A DNA stretch of 64,000 bases from Lysinibacillus fusiformis (GTDB lineage Bacteria; Bacillota; Bacilli; Bacillales_A; Planococcaceae), in the NCBI RefSeq assembly GCF_007362955.1, contig NZ_CP041696.1, positions 3,596,001 to 3,660,000 on the forward strand, written 5' to 3'. The position numbers and the translations under genes are program-made. The notes beneath the pieces are model-generated. The model did no database searches. It had not been told where the DNA came from and saw nothing but the letters and a program-made list of their open reading frames with translations. Each line of letters opens with the position of its first letter. Position 1 is the first letter of the stretch. Below are positions 6,943-15,225 of this stretch, one piece after another.

Positions 6943-8871
6943 ATGCTATCAAAAGAGGAGTTTATACTTCTTTGGGATCATGCAACTATTAAAGTGTTGG
7001 ATATTCGATATGTGCTATTAAAGCCTGAGGAAGTTGGGACTTCATATAAATTACCTGCTAGTATGTTTCTTTATTCAATACGAGGAGGAGCTGAAGTCTC
7101 ACTAGATTTTACAAAGTATTCATTTGAGGGCTTCCATCTCGTTCATGGGGGAAAGGGATCAATTCTGAAAATAATTGCTAAAGATGGTGGGCTTGAATAT
7201 TATATGATTTTTTATCGAGCCTCCATTCCCTTAACCTCTAATAAAATGATAACAAAAGCCATGCAAAGGAATAAACCTTTTAATAATCAATTCAATCTCG
7301 TCCCTAATTCACCCGTTACAGTTTTTGAAAAAGTACATACTATGTATAAAAAATGGAAAAATGCAAATAACTTCGGGAAATTTACTGTTAAATCACTATT
7401 TTATCAATTATTAAATGAAATTTTTCTACAATTTTATCGTGAGGATGTAGAAGTTCAGAAATGGAAGGTATCTGCTCAAATTAAAGCATATTTAGAAGAA
7501 AATTATGTACAACCACTGACCTTAGAATCCATTGGGAAGGCATTAAGCTATAGTCCATCTCATTTATCCATACAATTTAAGCAACAAATAGGTTGTAGTC
7601 CCATCGAGTATTTAATACAGCTACGAATTGACAAGGCCACCCTTTTACTTGTGAAGACGGATGCTAGCTTACGTGAAATTGCAATGAGTGTGGGATATAA
7701 CGATGTTTACTATTTTAGTAGATTGTTCAAAAAAAGAGTAGGTGTTTCACCCACACAATTCCGTCATAGAGAGCAAGCCAGTGGCCGAGTAAAGGATAGT
7801 CCTTCAATTTCTGAAAGATACTCCATTGTAGATTTTAGCTTCCAAGATTATATTGAGAATGGTTATCAATATAGAGAGAGGAAGTATGAATCGATGAATA
7901 AAAGAGGAACTTCAACTATTGCAACATTATTTCTATGTCTTACATTTTTATTAAGTGCCTGTACTGGTGGCGTTGCCACTAATACAGGAAGCGAAGAAAA
8001 TCAAGCATCTACTACGCTAACAGAAGCAACTGCATCACAGACGAAAATTGTCTCTACCATTAAAGGAGATATAGAAATACCAATTAATCCTGAACGAATT
8101 GTTGTTATGTATTATACAGGTGATGTGTTAGCTTTTGGTGTAACACCTGTTGGTTCTTCAAAAATCCAAGAGGGAGCAGCATTTAAGGAGGAATTAAAAA
8201 ATACTCAAAATTTAGGTGAATGGTTTGAGCCTAATGTCGAGGCAGTGATACAACTAAAACCAGATGTTATTATTGTTCCAAGTAATGAAGAGTTATATGG
8301 ACAAATGGAAAAAATTGCGCCTACAATCGTCATAGATGACGCAACAACATCATTAGAGCAACGTCTATTGAAGATTGGTGAAGTTCTAGATAAAGAAAAA
8401 GACGCAAAAGAGCTTTTGGCAAATTTTTATGAAAAAGTAGAAGATAGTCAAGGGAAGTTAAAAGAGGCAGGTGTTTTAAATAAAACCGTTAGTATTATGG
8501 AAGGCGGTAAGGGAAAAATGTCAGTTGTGACAAGTTACACCTTTGGACGAGGCTCACAAGTAATTTATGAGCATTTGGGATTGAAAGCTCCAGAAATTAT
8601 TCAACAGAAGATTGATGAGAAGGCTAATAAACAGCAGGCAATGGATGTTTCTTTAGAAACATTAACGGATTATGCAGGGGATTATGTTTTTCGTTCGTCG
8701 TATGAAGGAATGGCAGATTTAACGAACCATCCAGGATGGGCCAATATTCCAGCTATTAAAGAAGGTAGGCTTATTGAAATTGATTTTGGTTTTTGTTATT
8801 ACAACGATATTTATTCGTTAAATAAACAGTTAGATTTCATTGTCGATCATTTATTGGCAACGACAAAATAA
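6943..8871 (+). CDS. AraC-family regulator fused to siderophore-binding lipoprotein
   Basis: This single uninterrupted 642-codon frame has three parts. Residues about 1-165 are an N-terminal sensing region, and about 180-280 hold the two AraC helix-turn-helix motifs (LTLESIGKALSYSPSHLSIQ and SLREIAMSVGYNDVYYFSRL). After a short linker come Met318, a lipoprotein signal sequence (NKRGT, a hydrophobic core, then FLLSAC with Cys340) and a complete Peripla_BP_2 domain to the end. B. subtilis Btr is a related AraC plus binding-domain regulator of bacillibactin uptake, about 530 residues long, in which the binding domain is cytoplasmic. Here the signal sequence is the unusual part. If translated whole, the protein could sit in the membrane with the AraC part inside and the binding domain outside. 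The linker DNA also carries a Fur box and a ribosome site for a separate lipoprotein starting at 7894. GGGAGG at 6926-6931 supports the 6943 start. Confidence 0.88.
   Translation: MLSKEEFILLWDHATIKVLDIRYVLLKPEEVGTSYKLPASMFLYSIRGGAEVSLDFTKYSFEGFHLVHGGKGSILKIIAKDGGLEYYMIFYRASIPLTSNKMITKAMQRNKPFNNQFNLVPNSPVTVFEKVHTMYKKWKNANNFGKFTVKSLFYQLLNEIFLQFYREDVEVQKWKVSAQIKAYLEENYVQPLTLESIGKALSYSPSHLSIQFKQQIGCSPIEYLIQLRIDKATLLLVKTDASLREIAMSVGYNDVYYFSRLFKKRVGVSPTQFRHREQASGRVKDSPSISERYSIVDFSFQDYIENGYQYRERKYESMNKRGTSTIATLFLCLTFLLSACTGGVATNTGSEENQASTTLTEATASQTKIVSTIKGDIEIPINPERIVVMYYTGDVLAFGVTPVGSSKIQEGAAFKEELKNTQNLGEWFEPNVEAVIQLKPDVIIVPSNEELYGQMEKIAPTIVIDDATTSLEQRLLKIGEVLDKEKDAKELLANFYEKVEDSQGKLKEAGVLNKTVSIMEGGKGKMSVVTSYTFGRGSQVIYEHLGLKAPEIIQQKIDEKANKQQAMDVSLETLTDYAGDYVFRSSYEGMADLTNHPGWANIPAIKEGRLIEIDFGFCYYNDIYSLNKQLDFIVDHLLATTK
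7826..7868 (+). promoter_or_regulatory. Internal promoter-like sequence and Fur box within the fused gene
   Basis: TTGTAG at 7826-7831 and TATATT at 7849-7854 are spaced by 17 bp. The second box matches the -10 consensus at 5 of 6 positions, the first is weak. TGAGAATGGTTATCA at 7854-7868 follows directly and differs from the Fur consensus at two positions. All of this is inside the coding sequence between the DNA-binding and ligand-binding halves, and looks like a former or still active intergenic promoter. Confidence 0.65.
7894..8871 (+). CDS. Internal start: siderophore-binding lipoprotein
   Basis: An in-frame ATG at 7894 is preceded by GAGAGAGGAAG, leaving about 9 bp to the start, a good Shine-Dalgarno arrangement. 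Translation from here gives a 325-residue lipoprotein with signal peptide MNKRGTSTIATLFLCLTFL and lipobox LLSAC (mature Cys at residue 23 of this form). It then has the binding-protein motifs INPERIVVMYYTGDVLAFGV, NVEAVIQLKPDVIIV and MEKIAPTIVI. It shares frame with the larger product, so both could be made. A free lipoprotein would need the permease and ATPase of 2342-5238. Whether this start is used is inferred from sequence only. Confidence 0.6.
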   Translation: MNKRGTSTIATLFLCLTFLLSACTGGVATNTGSEENQASTTLTEATASQTKIVSTIKGDIEIPINPERIVVMYYTGDVLAFGVTPVGSSKIQEGAAFKEELKNTQNLGEWFEPNVEAVIQLKPDVIIVPSNEELYGQMEKIAPTIVIDDATTSLEQRLLKIGEVLDKEKDAKELLANFYEKVEDSQGKLKEAGVLNKTVSIMEGGKGKMSVVTSYTFGRGSQVIYEHLGLKAPEIIQQKIDEKANKQQAMDVSLETLTDYAGDYVFRSSYEGMADLTNHPGWANIPAIKEGRLIEIDFGFCYYNDIYSLNKQLDFIVDHLLATTK

Positions 8872-8877
8872 ACATGA

Positions 8878-8921
8878 TAAAAGCTGCTACTAGTTTAGTT
8901 ACTAGAAAGGCAGCTTTTTTT
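8878..8921 (+). terminator. Intrinsic terminator after the AraC/lipoprotein gene
   Basis: AAAGCTGC pairs with GCAGCTTT, with an inner CTAGT/ACTAG stem, followed by a run of seven T. It begins just after the stop codon at 8871. Confidence 0.85.
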
Positions 8922-9091
8922 GGATAGAGCAATGATGAATTAATTATAAAAGAGATGTTTTGTTTTCTCTTGCCTCTTTCTTTGCAGTATGATCAATGAC
9001 TAAATCTTTCCCGTGCCACGAAGCATTGTCTCACAATGTTTGGAAACTTTTGCTTGATTAAAATGAATTTAAATGCTTTACGACACATTTA

Positions 9092-9117
9092 AAACCCTTG
9101 TATATCAAGGGTTTTTT
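9092..9117. terminator. Short intrinsic terminator hairpin
   Basis: AAACCCTTG and CAAGGGTTTTTT pair around TATAT. It lies in the convergent spacer between the AraC/lipoprotein gene and gltT, and no gene between 8921 and 9300 was recognised for it to end, so it may back up a neighbour's terminator. Confidence 0.65.
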
Positions 9118-9193
9118 GATGTGGCAAATGTTTATTGCTTCCTAACAGGTTGATGAAGTCGATGCATTTCAGACACACTCTTGTATCCATGGC

Positions 9194-9255
9194 AAACACC
9201 TTACGTTGATTTCTTGGTATTTAATACCCGTTTTTTCAACGTAAGGTGTTTTTAT
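9194..9255. repeat. Nested palindrome repeat, copy 1 (terminator-like)
   Basis: AAACACCTTACGTTGA at 9194-9209 is a perfect 16-bp inverted repeat with 9236-9251, and the loop itself holds GGTAT-TTA-ATACC. A T-run follows. The same two-level layout and similar outer-arm sequence recur at 19716-19778, so it is a repeat and not only a local terminator. Its position beside the gltT stop codon suggests it also ends convergent transcripts. Confidence 0.75.
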
Positions 9256-9299
9256 TTGTCTTATTTTAGGTCAATATAATGCTTATAGCGTGATGATTT

Positions 9300-10574
9300 T
9301 TATGCTAATGTTTCATTATCTTTAAAGTAATTTTTCATTTTTTCTGTATCGAAACGGCCTTCCCATTTCGCCATTACTAATGACGCAAGTGAGTTACCAA
9401 TTACGTTAACGACTGTACGTCCCATATCAAGGATACGATCGATACCTGCGATGAATGCTAAACCTTCTAATGGAATGCCAACAGTACCTAAAGTTGCTAA
9501 AAGTACAACGAAGGATACGCCTGGAACACCTGCAATCCCTTTAGATGTAACCATTAATACAAGCATTAACGTAATTTGTTCACCAATGCTTAGGTGAATG
9601 CCGTACATTTGCGCAATAAATAAGGCAGCAATCGCTTGATAAAGAGTTGAACCATCTAAGTTAAAGGAGTAGCCAGTTGGAATAACAAAGGATACGATAT
9701 CCTTTGGCGCCCCTAATTTCTCCATTTTTAACATAATTCGAGGTAACACAGCCTCAGAACTTGCTGTTGAGAACGCTAAAATCAGCTCATCTTTTAATAC
9801 TTTAATTAAGAAGAAGATGTTGACACCTGCGAATTTTGCCACAAGCGCAAGAACGACAAAGATAAAGAATAGCATTGTTCCATAAACAAGTATAGCAAGT
9901 TTAGCAAGCGGTATGAGAGAAGCGAATCCATATTTAGAAACGGTTACACCAATCAAACCAAATACCCCTAGTGGCGCGAATTTCATTACAAGGTTCGTTA
10001 CCCAGAACATAGCATCTGCTACCCCTTGGAAGAAGTCTAAGACTGGTTTCCCTCGATCCCCGATTGCAGCAACACCCAGACCAAAGATGACAGAGAAGAA
10101 GATTATCGCAAGCATATCGCCTTCACCCATAGATTGGATAATATTTGTTGGTACAATACCTATAATAATATCGAAAGGTCCTTCATGTTGTACTTCCTCA
10201 GTTGTCGAAACGTATTTCGAGATATCCCCTTGAGAAAGTTCGTTCATGTCTAGGCCAGCACCTGGCTGGAAAATATTCGCAGAAAGTAAACCGACAACAA
10301 TTGCTACAGTTGTAATAATTTCAAAGTAAATTATTGATTTTCCACCTAATCGTCCAAGCTGCTTCATATCTCCAGTTCCAGCAACACCAACGATTAAAGT
10401 CGAAATAATAATCGGTACAACTATCATCTTTATTAGATGAAGAAAAATATCCCCTAATGGTTGTAAATATGTTTCTATTTTAGGGTTTCCATAAAAGATA
10501 CCACCAACAATGATACCTAAAATCAAACCTACTAAAATTTGAGTGGCTAAACTGATTTTAAATTTCTTCCTCAA
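9300..10574 (-). CDS. gltT: Glutamate/aspartate:cation symporter (DAACS family)
   Basis: This 424-residue membrane transporter imports glutamate or aspartate with Na+ or H+. It closely resembles Geobacillus GltT as I remember that sequence, including ATQILVGLILGIIVG at the N-terminus. It shows the substrate-site signatures of the family: the serine-rich STASSEAVLPRIM loop near residue 270, the GYSFNLDGSTLYQ motif (normally NMDGT-like) near 305, and SKGIAGVPGVSFVVL near 350. The length is normal. The start is TTG, chosen because AGGAGG lies 9 bp upstream and no ATG is better placed. It appears monocistronic, with a nested palindromic hairpin just past the stop. Other C4-dicarboxylates are possible substrates. 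Confidence 0.93.
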   Translation of the reverse strand: MRKKFKISLATQILVGLILGIIVGGIFYGNPKIETYLQPLGDIFLHLIKMIVVPIIISTLIVGVAGTGDMKQLGRLGGKSIIYFEIITTVAIVVGLLSANIFQPGAGLDMNELSQGDISKYVSTTEEVQHEGPFDIIIGIVPTNIIQSMGEGDMLAIIFFSVIFGLGVAAIGDRGKPVLDFFQGVADAMFWVTNLVMKFAPLGVFGLIGVTVSKYGFASLIPLAKLAILVYGTMLFFIFVVLALVAKFAGVNIFFLIKVLKDELILAFSTASSEAVLPRIMLKMEKLGAPKDIVSFVIPTGYSFNLDGSTLYQAIAALFIAQMYGIHLSIGEQITLMLVLMVTSKGIAGVPGVSFVVLLATLGTVGIPLEGLAFIAGIDRILDMGRTVVNVIGNSLASLVMAKWEGRFDTEKMKNYFKDNETLA

Positions 10575-11002
10575 AACTTCGTACCTCCTAATAATAAAAT
10601 TTATAAGACATGTCTACTTTGATAATACAAAGGACTTACAAAATCCGACAAAATCCGAGAAAAATTATTTCATTTTTGAGAAATATCTGAATATATCATC
10701 TCAATACGTTTCTTAATAGTAACCCTTACTTGACGATTTTTCGTAAATATCGAGGTGCATTATATTAGTATTCAGAGTTTGTATAAACAACATCACCTAA
10801 ATTAGCGATATTTATCATCGTACTAATATTGTACGGCGCATATAATGCTGGCAATCATCAACTTAGGTCATCTGCAAAGCTCCGAATTTAGGTCTGATAA
10901 TCGGACAATCAAGTGAAGATGGAACTTGATAGTAGAAACTAGAAATTTGAGGATTTTTAATTTGTTTTATATTTTTGTTTAAAGAGGGAGTCTTATTTTT
11001 TA
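10575..11002. other. Intergenic region upstream of gltT
   Basis: This spacer between gltT and the helD terminator contains no credible open frame. It should hold the gltT promoter on the minus strand. I saw no riboswitch, operator or repeat that I could name. Confidence 0.4.
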
Positions 11003-11058
11003 GCAAAAAAAGCCGGAAAATATGTAAGCAGTGAATAAATACTTACATATTTTCGGCT
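11003..11058 (-). terminator. Intrinsic terminator of helD
   Basis: On the minus strand AGCCGAAAATATGTAAG pairs with CTTACATATTTTCCGGCT around a short loop and is followed by seven T. It lies about 65 bp past the helD stop codon. Confidence 0.88.
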
Positions 11059-11121
11059 GATTAATATTATTGTGAATAAGGTAATTGCCCCCGTGTGTTT
11101 ATCGTTGAAATTTCAACTAAG

Positions 11122-13458
11122 TCAAGCTTGGATGAAACTTTCCGGCAAGACGTTTCGCAATAATGGGGTTGGTTCACCTATACTGTAAAGTTGCAAATAA
11201 TGCATAGCTCTGGTGCAGGCGGTGTAGAATACTCGACGAAGGCTCTCATCGCCGTATACTTGCTCCGATGCATCATAGATGATGACAGCTTCGAATTCGA
11301 TGCCTTTGGCCAAATATGACGGTATGACAACAACACCTTGTTCATACTCAAGTGAGCCGTTCTTCAAGAGTTTAATATCATCGATGTTGGACAAGGCATC
11401 ATAAGCACTTTTACTTTCCTCAGCTGATTTGCATATGATGGCAATGCTATTATAGCCAAGACTTCGTAAAGCTGCGACTTTGGACGTAATGCAGTGGTGC
11501 AGTTCAGCGTGATTGACCAATTTTGTCAGCACAGGCAACTCGCCATCGCGTTCGAAAGGGATAATCCGTTCGCCGTTAGGCACTAATCTGCGTGTAAATT
11601 CGATAATCGGTTTTGTGGAGCGGTAGCTACGCGTCATATTGATCACTTCCGTTTCATCCGTTCCGTATAAGCTGCTAAGGATGTGAAAATCCACCATTTC
11701 ACTGGCATGGGCGAATATCGCCTGATTAAAGTCTCCTAGTACAGTCATTCTTGCCGAAGGAAACAAACGTTTTAGAAACTCGAATTGAAAAGGTGAATAG
11801 TCCTGCGCCTCGTCAACAAGTATGTGCTTGATCGTGCGATTCGTCTGAAAGCCTTGAATCAACTCTTTCATAAGTAAAAACGGAGTAGCATCTTCGTATA
11901 ATAGTTTGTCTTCGTCTAGCATTTCTAGCGTTGTTCGACAAATATCCTCCCACTCCTCGGGTGTTTCCCCCTCTATCCACTGATTGATCTGCAGGGGATC
12001 AGCAAAAAGCTCCTTATATATCCCCTTAACGTCGATGAAACCAAATGTTTGGGCGCGTTTACGTAACGGCTTCAATTTCTGTTGAACAATCAATCGGGCA
12101 AGTGCCTCAGGTTCAATCTCATAATCGGCAATCGATTCTCTTCTAAAGCCGCGTTTTTTCGCTAAGTAGGTATGGGCCTTATCGTATTCCTCGTTGCTAA
12201 GCAACTCGATTTTCTCCTGTACCCACGGCTGAGTCAGTTCAGCCTTTTGGGTTTCATTTATTTTCTGCATTAGCCAATCCTTTAACTTTTCAAGTCTATT
12301 ATGGAAGCGGAGTGAAGTGTCGTTACTATAAAATCTTTCCGCTATTTGTTGAGCGGTAACAATCGGCTGTCCTCTGAAAATCATGTCCTTGAATAACAGT
12401 CCAGATAACTCTAACGACTTCCTATATGATTCGATTGCTTCGAAAAAAAGAGGTGATGCTTTGAATCGAATGCTCGCAACCCTTGAGCTATAGGAAGGGG
12501 TATTTGCTGCAGTTAAAACATATTCCAATTGCTCGTAGGGATTTTCAACTTGAAACGCTTTACTTAACCGATGATCCAAGTATTCCTGAAATGTGACCTG
12601 CTGCATATTCTCTTCACCGAGTTCCGGCAACACATTGGACACATAACTGTTAAACATTGAGTTAGGCGAAAATAGAATAATTTGATCAGCGTTCAGACTA
12701 TCTCGATATTTGTAGAGCAAATAAGCAATCCGCTGTAAGGCAGCAGATGTCTTGCCGCTGCCTGCTGCACCGTGAACAATGAGCAGTCTCCCATGATCAT
12801 GACGGATGATCCGGTTTTGCTCCTGTTGGATGGTAGCTACTATACTGTGCATATGTTTGTCAGTACCTTTGCCCAGCACCTGCTGTAAAATCTCGTCTCC
12901 AATAGTAAGACTTGTATCGAACATAGATTGAAGAACACCACCGCGGATAAGATATTGCCACTTTTTCTCCAATGTGCCTTGGAATACGCCTCCGGGTGTT
13001 GCATACTGCGCAGGACCGGGTTGGTACTCATAGTAGACACTCGAGACTGGTGCTCTCCAGTCGTAGATAAGGAAATCATCTCCACTTTCATCCATAAGCG
13101 AGGAGATGCCAATATAGAATTGTTCCTGAGTTGAAATTCCTTCCTCAATGAAATCAATTCGACCGAAGTAGGGAGCCTTCTGCATACGGCGCAACGTGGA
13201 CAATCTCTTGGATGCATGTTTATGGGTGCTTTGGCTTACGGATAGAGCTTGGGCCTCTTGTCTCAAGCCGATGATGGTCTCAAGGTAATCGTCGAAGGTA
13301 TCAACATTCACCTTGACTTCATCCCAAAAGTGTTTGCGTATATTAACCAGTTCATTCTGACGCCGATATGTTTCTTCCTCTAATCGGCTGATTTGCTTTA
13401 TTAGAGTCTCAATTACACTGTCCACTCGGTTTTGCTCCTGCTGAAATTCTGAATCCAT
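11122..13458 (-). CDS. helD: HelD-type UvrD/Rep-family ATPase (RNA polymerase recycling)
   Basis: This 778-residue cytoplasmic protein belongs to the UvrD/Rep superfamily and matches HelD (B. subtilis YvgS, 774 residues), which pries stalled RNA polymerase off DNA. Residues about 1-110 form a charged coiled-coil arm that in HelD enters the secondary channel. Next comes the YFGRIDF and YDWRAPVSSVYYEY region conserved in the family. Walker A GAAGSGKTSAALQR is near residue 230, Walker B DEAQDYSPFQFEFL near 546, and MTRSYRSTKPI and FYTACTRAMHYL near the end are late helicase motifs. The frame extends to a GTG at 13467, but AAGGAG is 8 bp before ATG 13458, so that start was chosen. A strong terminator lies downstream. 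It is a single gene. Confidence 0.9.
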   Translation of the reverse strand: MDSEFQQEQNRVDSVIETLIKQISRLEEETYRRQNELVNIRKHFWDEVKVNVDTFDDYLETIIGLRQEAQALSVSQSTHKHASKRLSTLRRMQKAPYFGRIDFIEEGISTQEQFYIGISSLMDESGDDFLIYDWRAPVSSVYYEYQPGPAQYATPGGVFQGTLEKKWQYLIRGGVLQSMFDTSLTIGDEILQQVLGKGTDKHMHSIVATIQQEQNRIIRHDHGRLLIVHGAAGSGKTSAALQRIAYLLYKYRDSLNADQIILFSPNSMFNSYVSNVLPELGEENMQQVTFQEYLDHRLSKAFQVENPYEQLEYVLTAANTPSYSSRVASIRFKASPLFFEAIESYRKSLELSGLLFKDMIFRGQPIVTAQQIAERFYSNDTSLRFHNRLEKLKDWLMQKINETQKAELTQPWVQEKIELLSNEEYDKAHTYLAKKRGFRRESIADYEIEPEALARLIVQQKLKPLRKRAQTFGFIDVKGIYKELFADPLQINQWIEGETPEEWEDICRTTLEMLDEDKLLYEDATPFLLMKELIQGFQTNRTIKHILVDEAQDYSPFQFEFLKRLFPSARMTVLGDFNQAIFAHASEMVDFHILSSLYGTDETEVINMTRSYRSTKPIIEFTRRLVPNGERIIPFERDGELPVLTKLVNHAELHHCITSKVAALRSLGYNSIAIICKSAEESKSAYDALSNIDDIKLLKNGSLEYEQGVVVIPSYLAKGIEFEAVIIYDASEQVYGDESLRRVFYTACTRAMHYLQLYSIGEPTPLLRNVLPESFIQA

Positions 13459-13485
13459 AGCAACCACTCCTTAAAAAAATTAGGA

Positions 13486-13514
13486 TTGACAAACGAAAAA
13501 ATATGTTATATAAT
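13486..13514 (+). promoter_or_regulatory. Perfect consensus SigA promoter with no downstream gene
   Basis: TTGACA at 13486-13491, a 17-bp spacer and TATAAT at 13509-13514 match the consensus at every position. It points away from helD and the next plus-strand open frame is over 500 bp away, beyond a terminator at 13671-13702. This promoter therefore most likely drives a short untranslated RNA. Confidence 0.85.
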
Positions 13515-13520
13515 TTAAAG

Positions 13521-13702
13521 TGGGGATATAGTGCTTATTATTGTTTTTAGCATATATCTATATAAATTTACCATAGGTTCTGACTTTTTTCAATGTACTG
13601 GACATGATTTCTGTGCTTGTGGATTCTTAATGCTTTTTTGCCATACATACACCAATTGAATGCAAGAAACACACACCCGTTAAATAAGAGGGTGTTTTTT
13701 TG
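13521..13702 (+). ncRNA. Candidate small RNA of about 180 nt
   Basis: The interval runs from the expected start of the consensus promoter to an intrinsic terminator (ACACCC...GGGTGT plus seven T). I checked the plus strand for start codons. Only very short frames of under ten codons without good ribosome sites occur, so the transcript looks noncoding. I do not recognise it as 6S, SRP, tmRNA or RNase P RNA. Function is unknown. Confidence 0.5.
13671..13702 (+). terminator. Intrinsic terminator of the candidate small RNA
   Basis: ACACCC pairs with GGGTGT around GTTAAATAAGA and is followed by seven T residues. No coding gene ends nearby on the plus strand. Confidence 0.75.
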
Positions 13703-13772
13703 AGCACAATTTTACTACGAAATATATAAACCACAATTATTTTCTGGTTCTTTTAAAAAATTTAGCAGTTAA

Positions 13773-13814
13773 TAAGGATTGAGCTCGGTGTTGTACCGGA
13801 CTCAATCCTTTTAG
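13773..13814. terminator. Long hairpin, terminator-like
   Basis: AAGGATTGAG at 13773-13782 pairs with CTCAATCCTT, with an inner CGGT/ACCG stem around GTTGT, followed by TT. No gene ends just before it. It lies in the 608-bp gene-free stretch between helD and the nhaC remnant, which also holds two copies of AGTATATTGGTT (near 13848 and 13911) and a weak hairpin before a T-run near 13986. Confidence 0.6.
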
Positions 13815-14066
13815 TTTTGCTTAATTTGATTGTGATTGTAGTAGTCAGTATATTGGTTAAATGAGCGTGAAAATCGTCCACAATTGATAGTTCAACGTGA
13901 ATCAACGTTAGTATATTGGTTGGCATCGTGATTATATTTCGTTGAGAGGAGAGCCGAAAATTGGACAGACCTAATAGGTTGCCGTCTTTTTTTGCTGGCT
14001 TTCTTGAAATAGAGGAGTTCCAAAATGCTCAATTTTGTATTTATTCCTTAAGAAATGATTCAATAA

Positions 14067-14948
14067 AGTGACGAGAAAATTTCTCCATTATCATCTAGTG
14101 CTAATTTGATTGCGATTTTAACTGAAACCAATCTTTATAACAATTTAAAAAGAATGTCCTTATCTACAGTTGTTCCGTTTATGATGACTGTTGGTATTTA
14201 TGTAATCTTATCAATAAAAAACCCACTTAGTATGAAGTCACTAAATATTAATACAGAACTTCAAAATTCCTTTAATTTAAATTTAATGGTTCTTATACCT
14301 GCACTTATTATTTTGATATTCGTGATTTTTAAAATTGATGTGCGCATAGCCTTGTTAGTGAGTATTTTGATTGCTTGTGTAGAAAGCTTTTTGCTTCAAT
14401 ATACATGGGGTGAAATAGTTCATTTTATCATTTTTGGCTATGAAATGAATGCTCACAATGATATTTCGAATATTTTACATGGTGGTGGGATACTACCAAT
14501 GCTTAAAACAATTTTGATCGTGATAATCTCGTCATGCTATGCAGGAATCTTTGAGGGGACAAAAATGCTTAAGGATTTCGAAAACATTTTAGAAATGACA
14601 AGTCAAAAATTTGGAACATTTTTTTCGATGATTTTAGCAAGTATTGCTGGTTGTTTTATTGGCTGTAGTCAAACGTTTGCCATAATAACTGCTCATCAAC
14701 TTATGAGTAAAATCTATATAAAAAGAAATATAAAAAAATCTGATCTTGCACTCGATATTGGGAATACTGCTTTAATTATTGCTCCTTTAGTACCGTGGAA
14801 TATTGCATCAACTTTTCCGGCACTAATCTTATCAGTTGGTGCAGGGTATATACCGTATGCCGTTTTTCTATATTTTGTACCTATATTTGGGTTAATGAAA
14901 GCCATCGACTTAAATTATAAAAAATATGTACTTGATACAAAAAGTTAA
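14067..14948 (+). pseudogene. Na+/H+ antiporter NhaC-family remnant (N-terminus missing)
   Basis: The readable frame starts after a TAA at 14064-14066 and gives SDEKISPLSSSANLIAIL followed by 280 further residues with several membrane helices. NhaC-family antiporters carry a conserved GDKxSPxSDTTN motif near the middle of a 450-500 residue protein. Here that motif is degraded to DEKISPLSSSANL and everything before it, roughly the first 150-190 residues, is absent. Later parts keep family features such as CSQTFAIITAHQLM and LDIGNTALIIAPLVPWNIA. The only in-frame starts are a TTG at 14106 without a clear ribosome site and later ATGs. I read this as the 3' two-thirds of a decayed antiporter gene. 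The product might have moved Na+/H+ or an amino acid. Confidence 0.75.
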
Positions 14949-15225
14949 ATTTATAAGCAAAACAATAAATTATAACGATAAGGGAAGTCGCTTTTTCCTA
15001 AGTCATGGCAACGAGTGTATACAAGTTTCTTTTGTAGGGGAGCTCAATTTGAAAAAGATTGCTCAGTGCATTGAAGTAGCCAGTATTGCATGAAAGTCGC
15101 TTAATCTTTCTGACTAACCGCAAAAACCACGCAACGGAAGCAAATGAAAAAAGACAGAAGCATGACCTGATACATGGTTTTATGATAAAATTCATCTATC
15201 AAATGTGAACTGTGAGTTGAGATGT

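Noticed and set aside
12840..13217. Minus-strand frame of 125 codons inside helD
   Set aside because: It is a shadow of the HelD coding sequence in another frame and contains no family features.
13848..14066. Lysine or other riboswitch upstream of the nhaC remnant
   Set aside because: Lysine riboswitches do precede some NhaC-type transporters, but I could not find the conserved core elements; only a weak hairpin before a T-run and a short direct repeat are visible.
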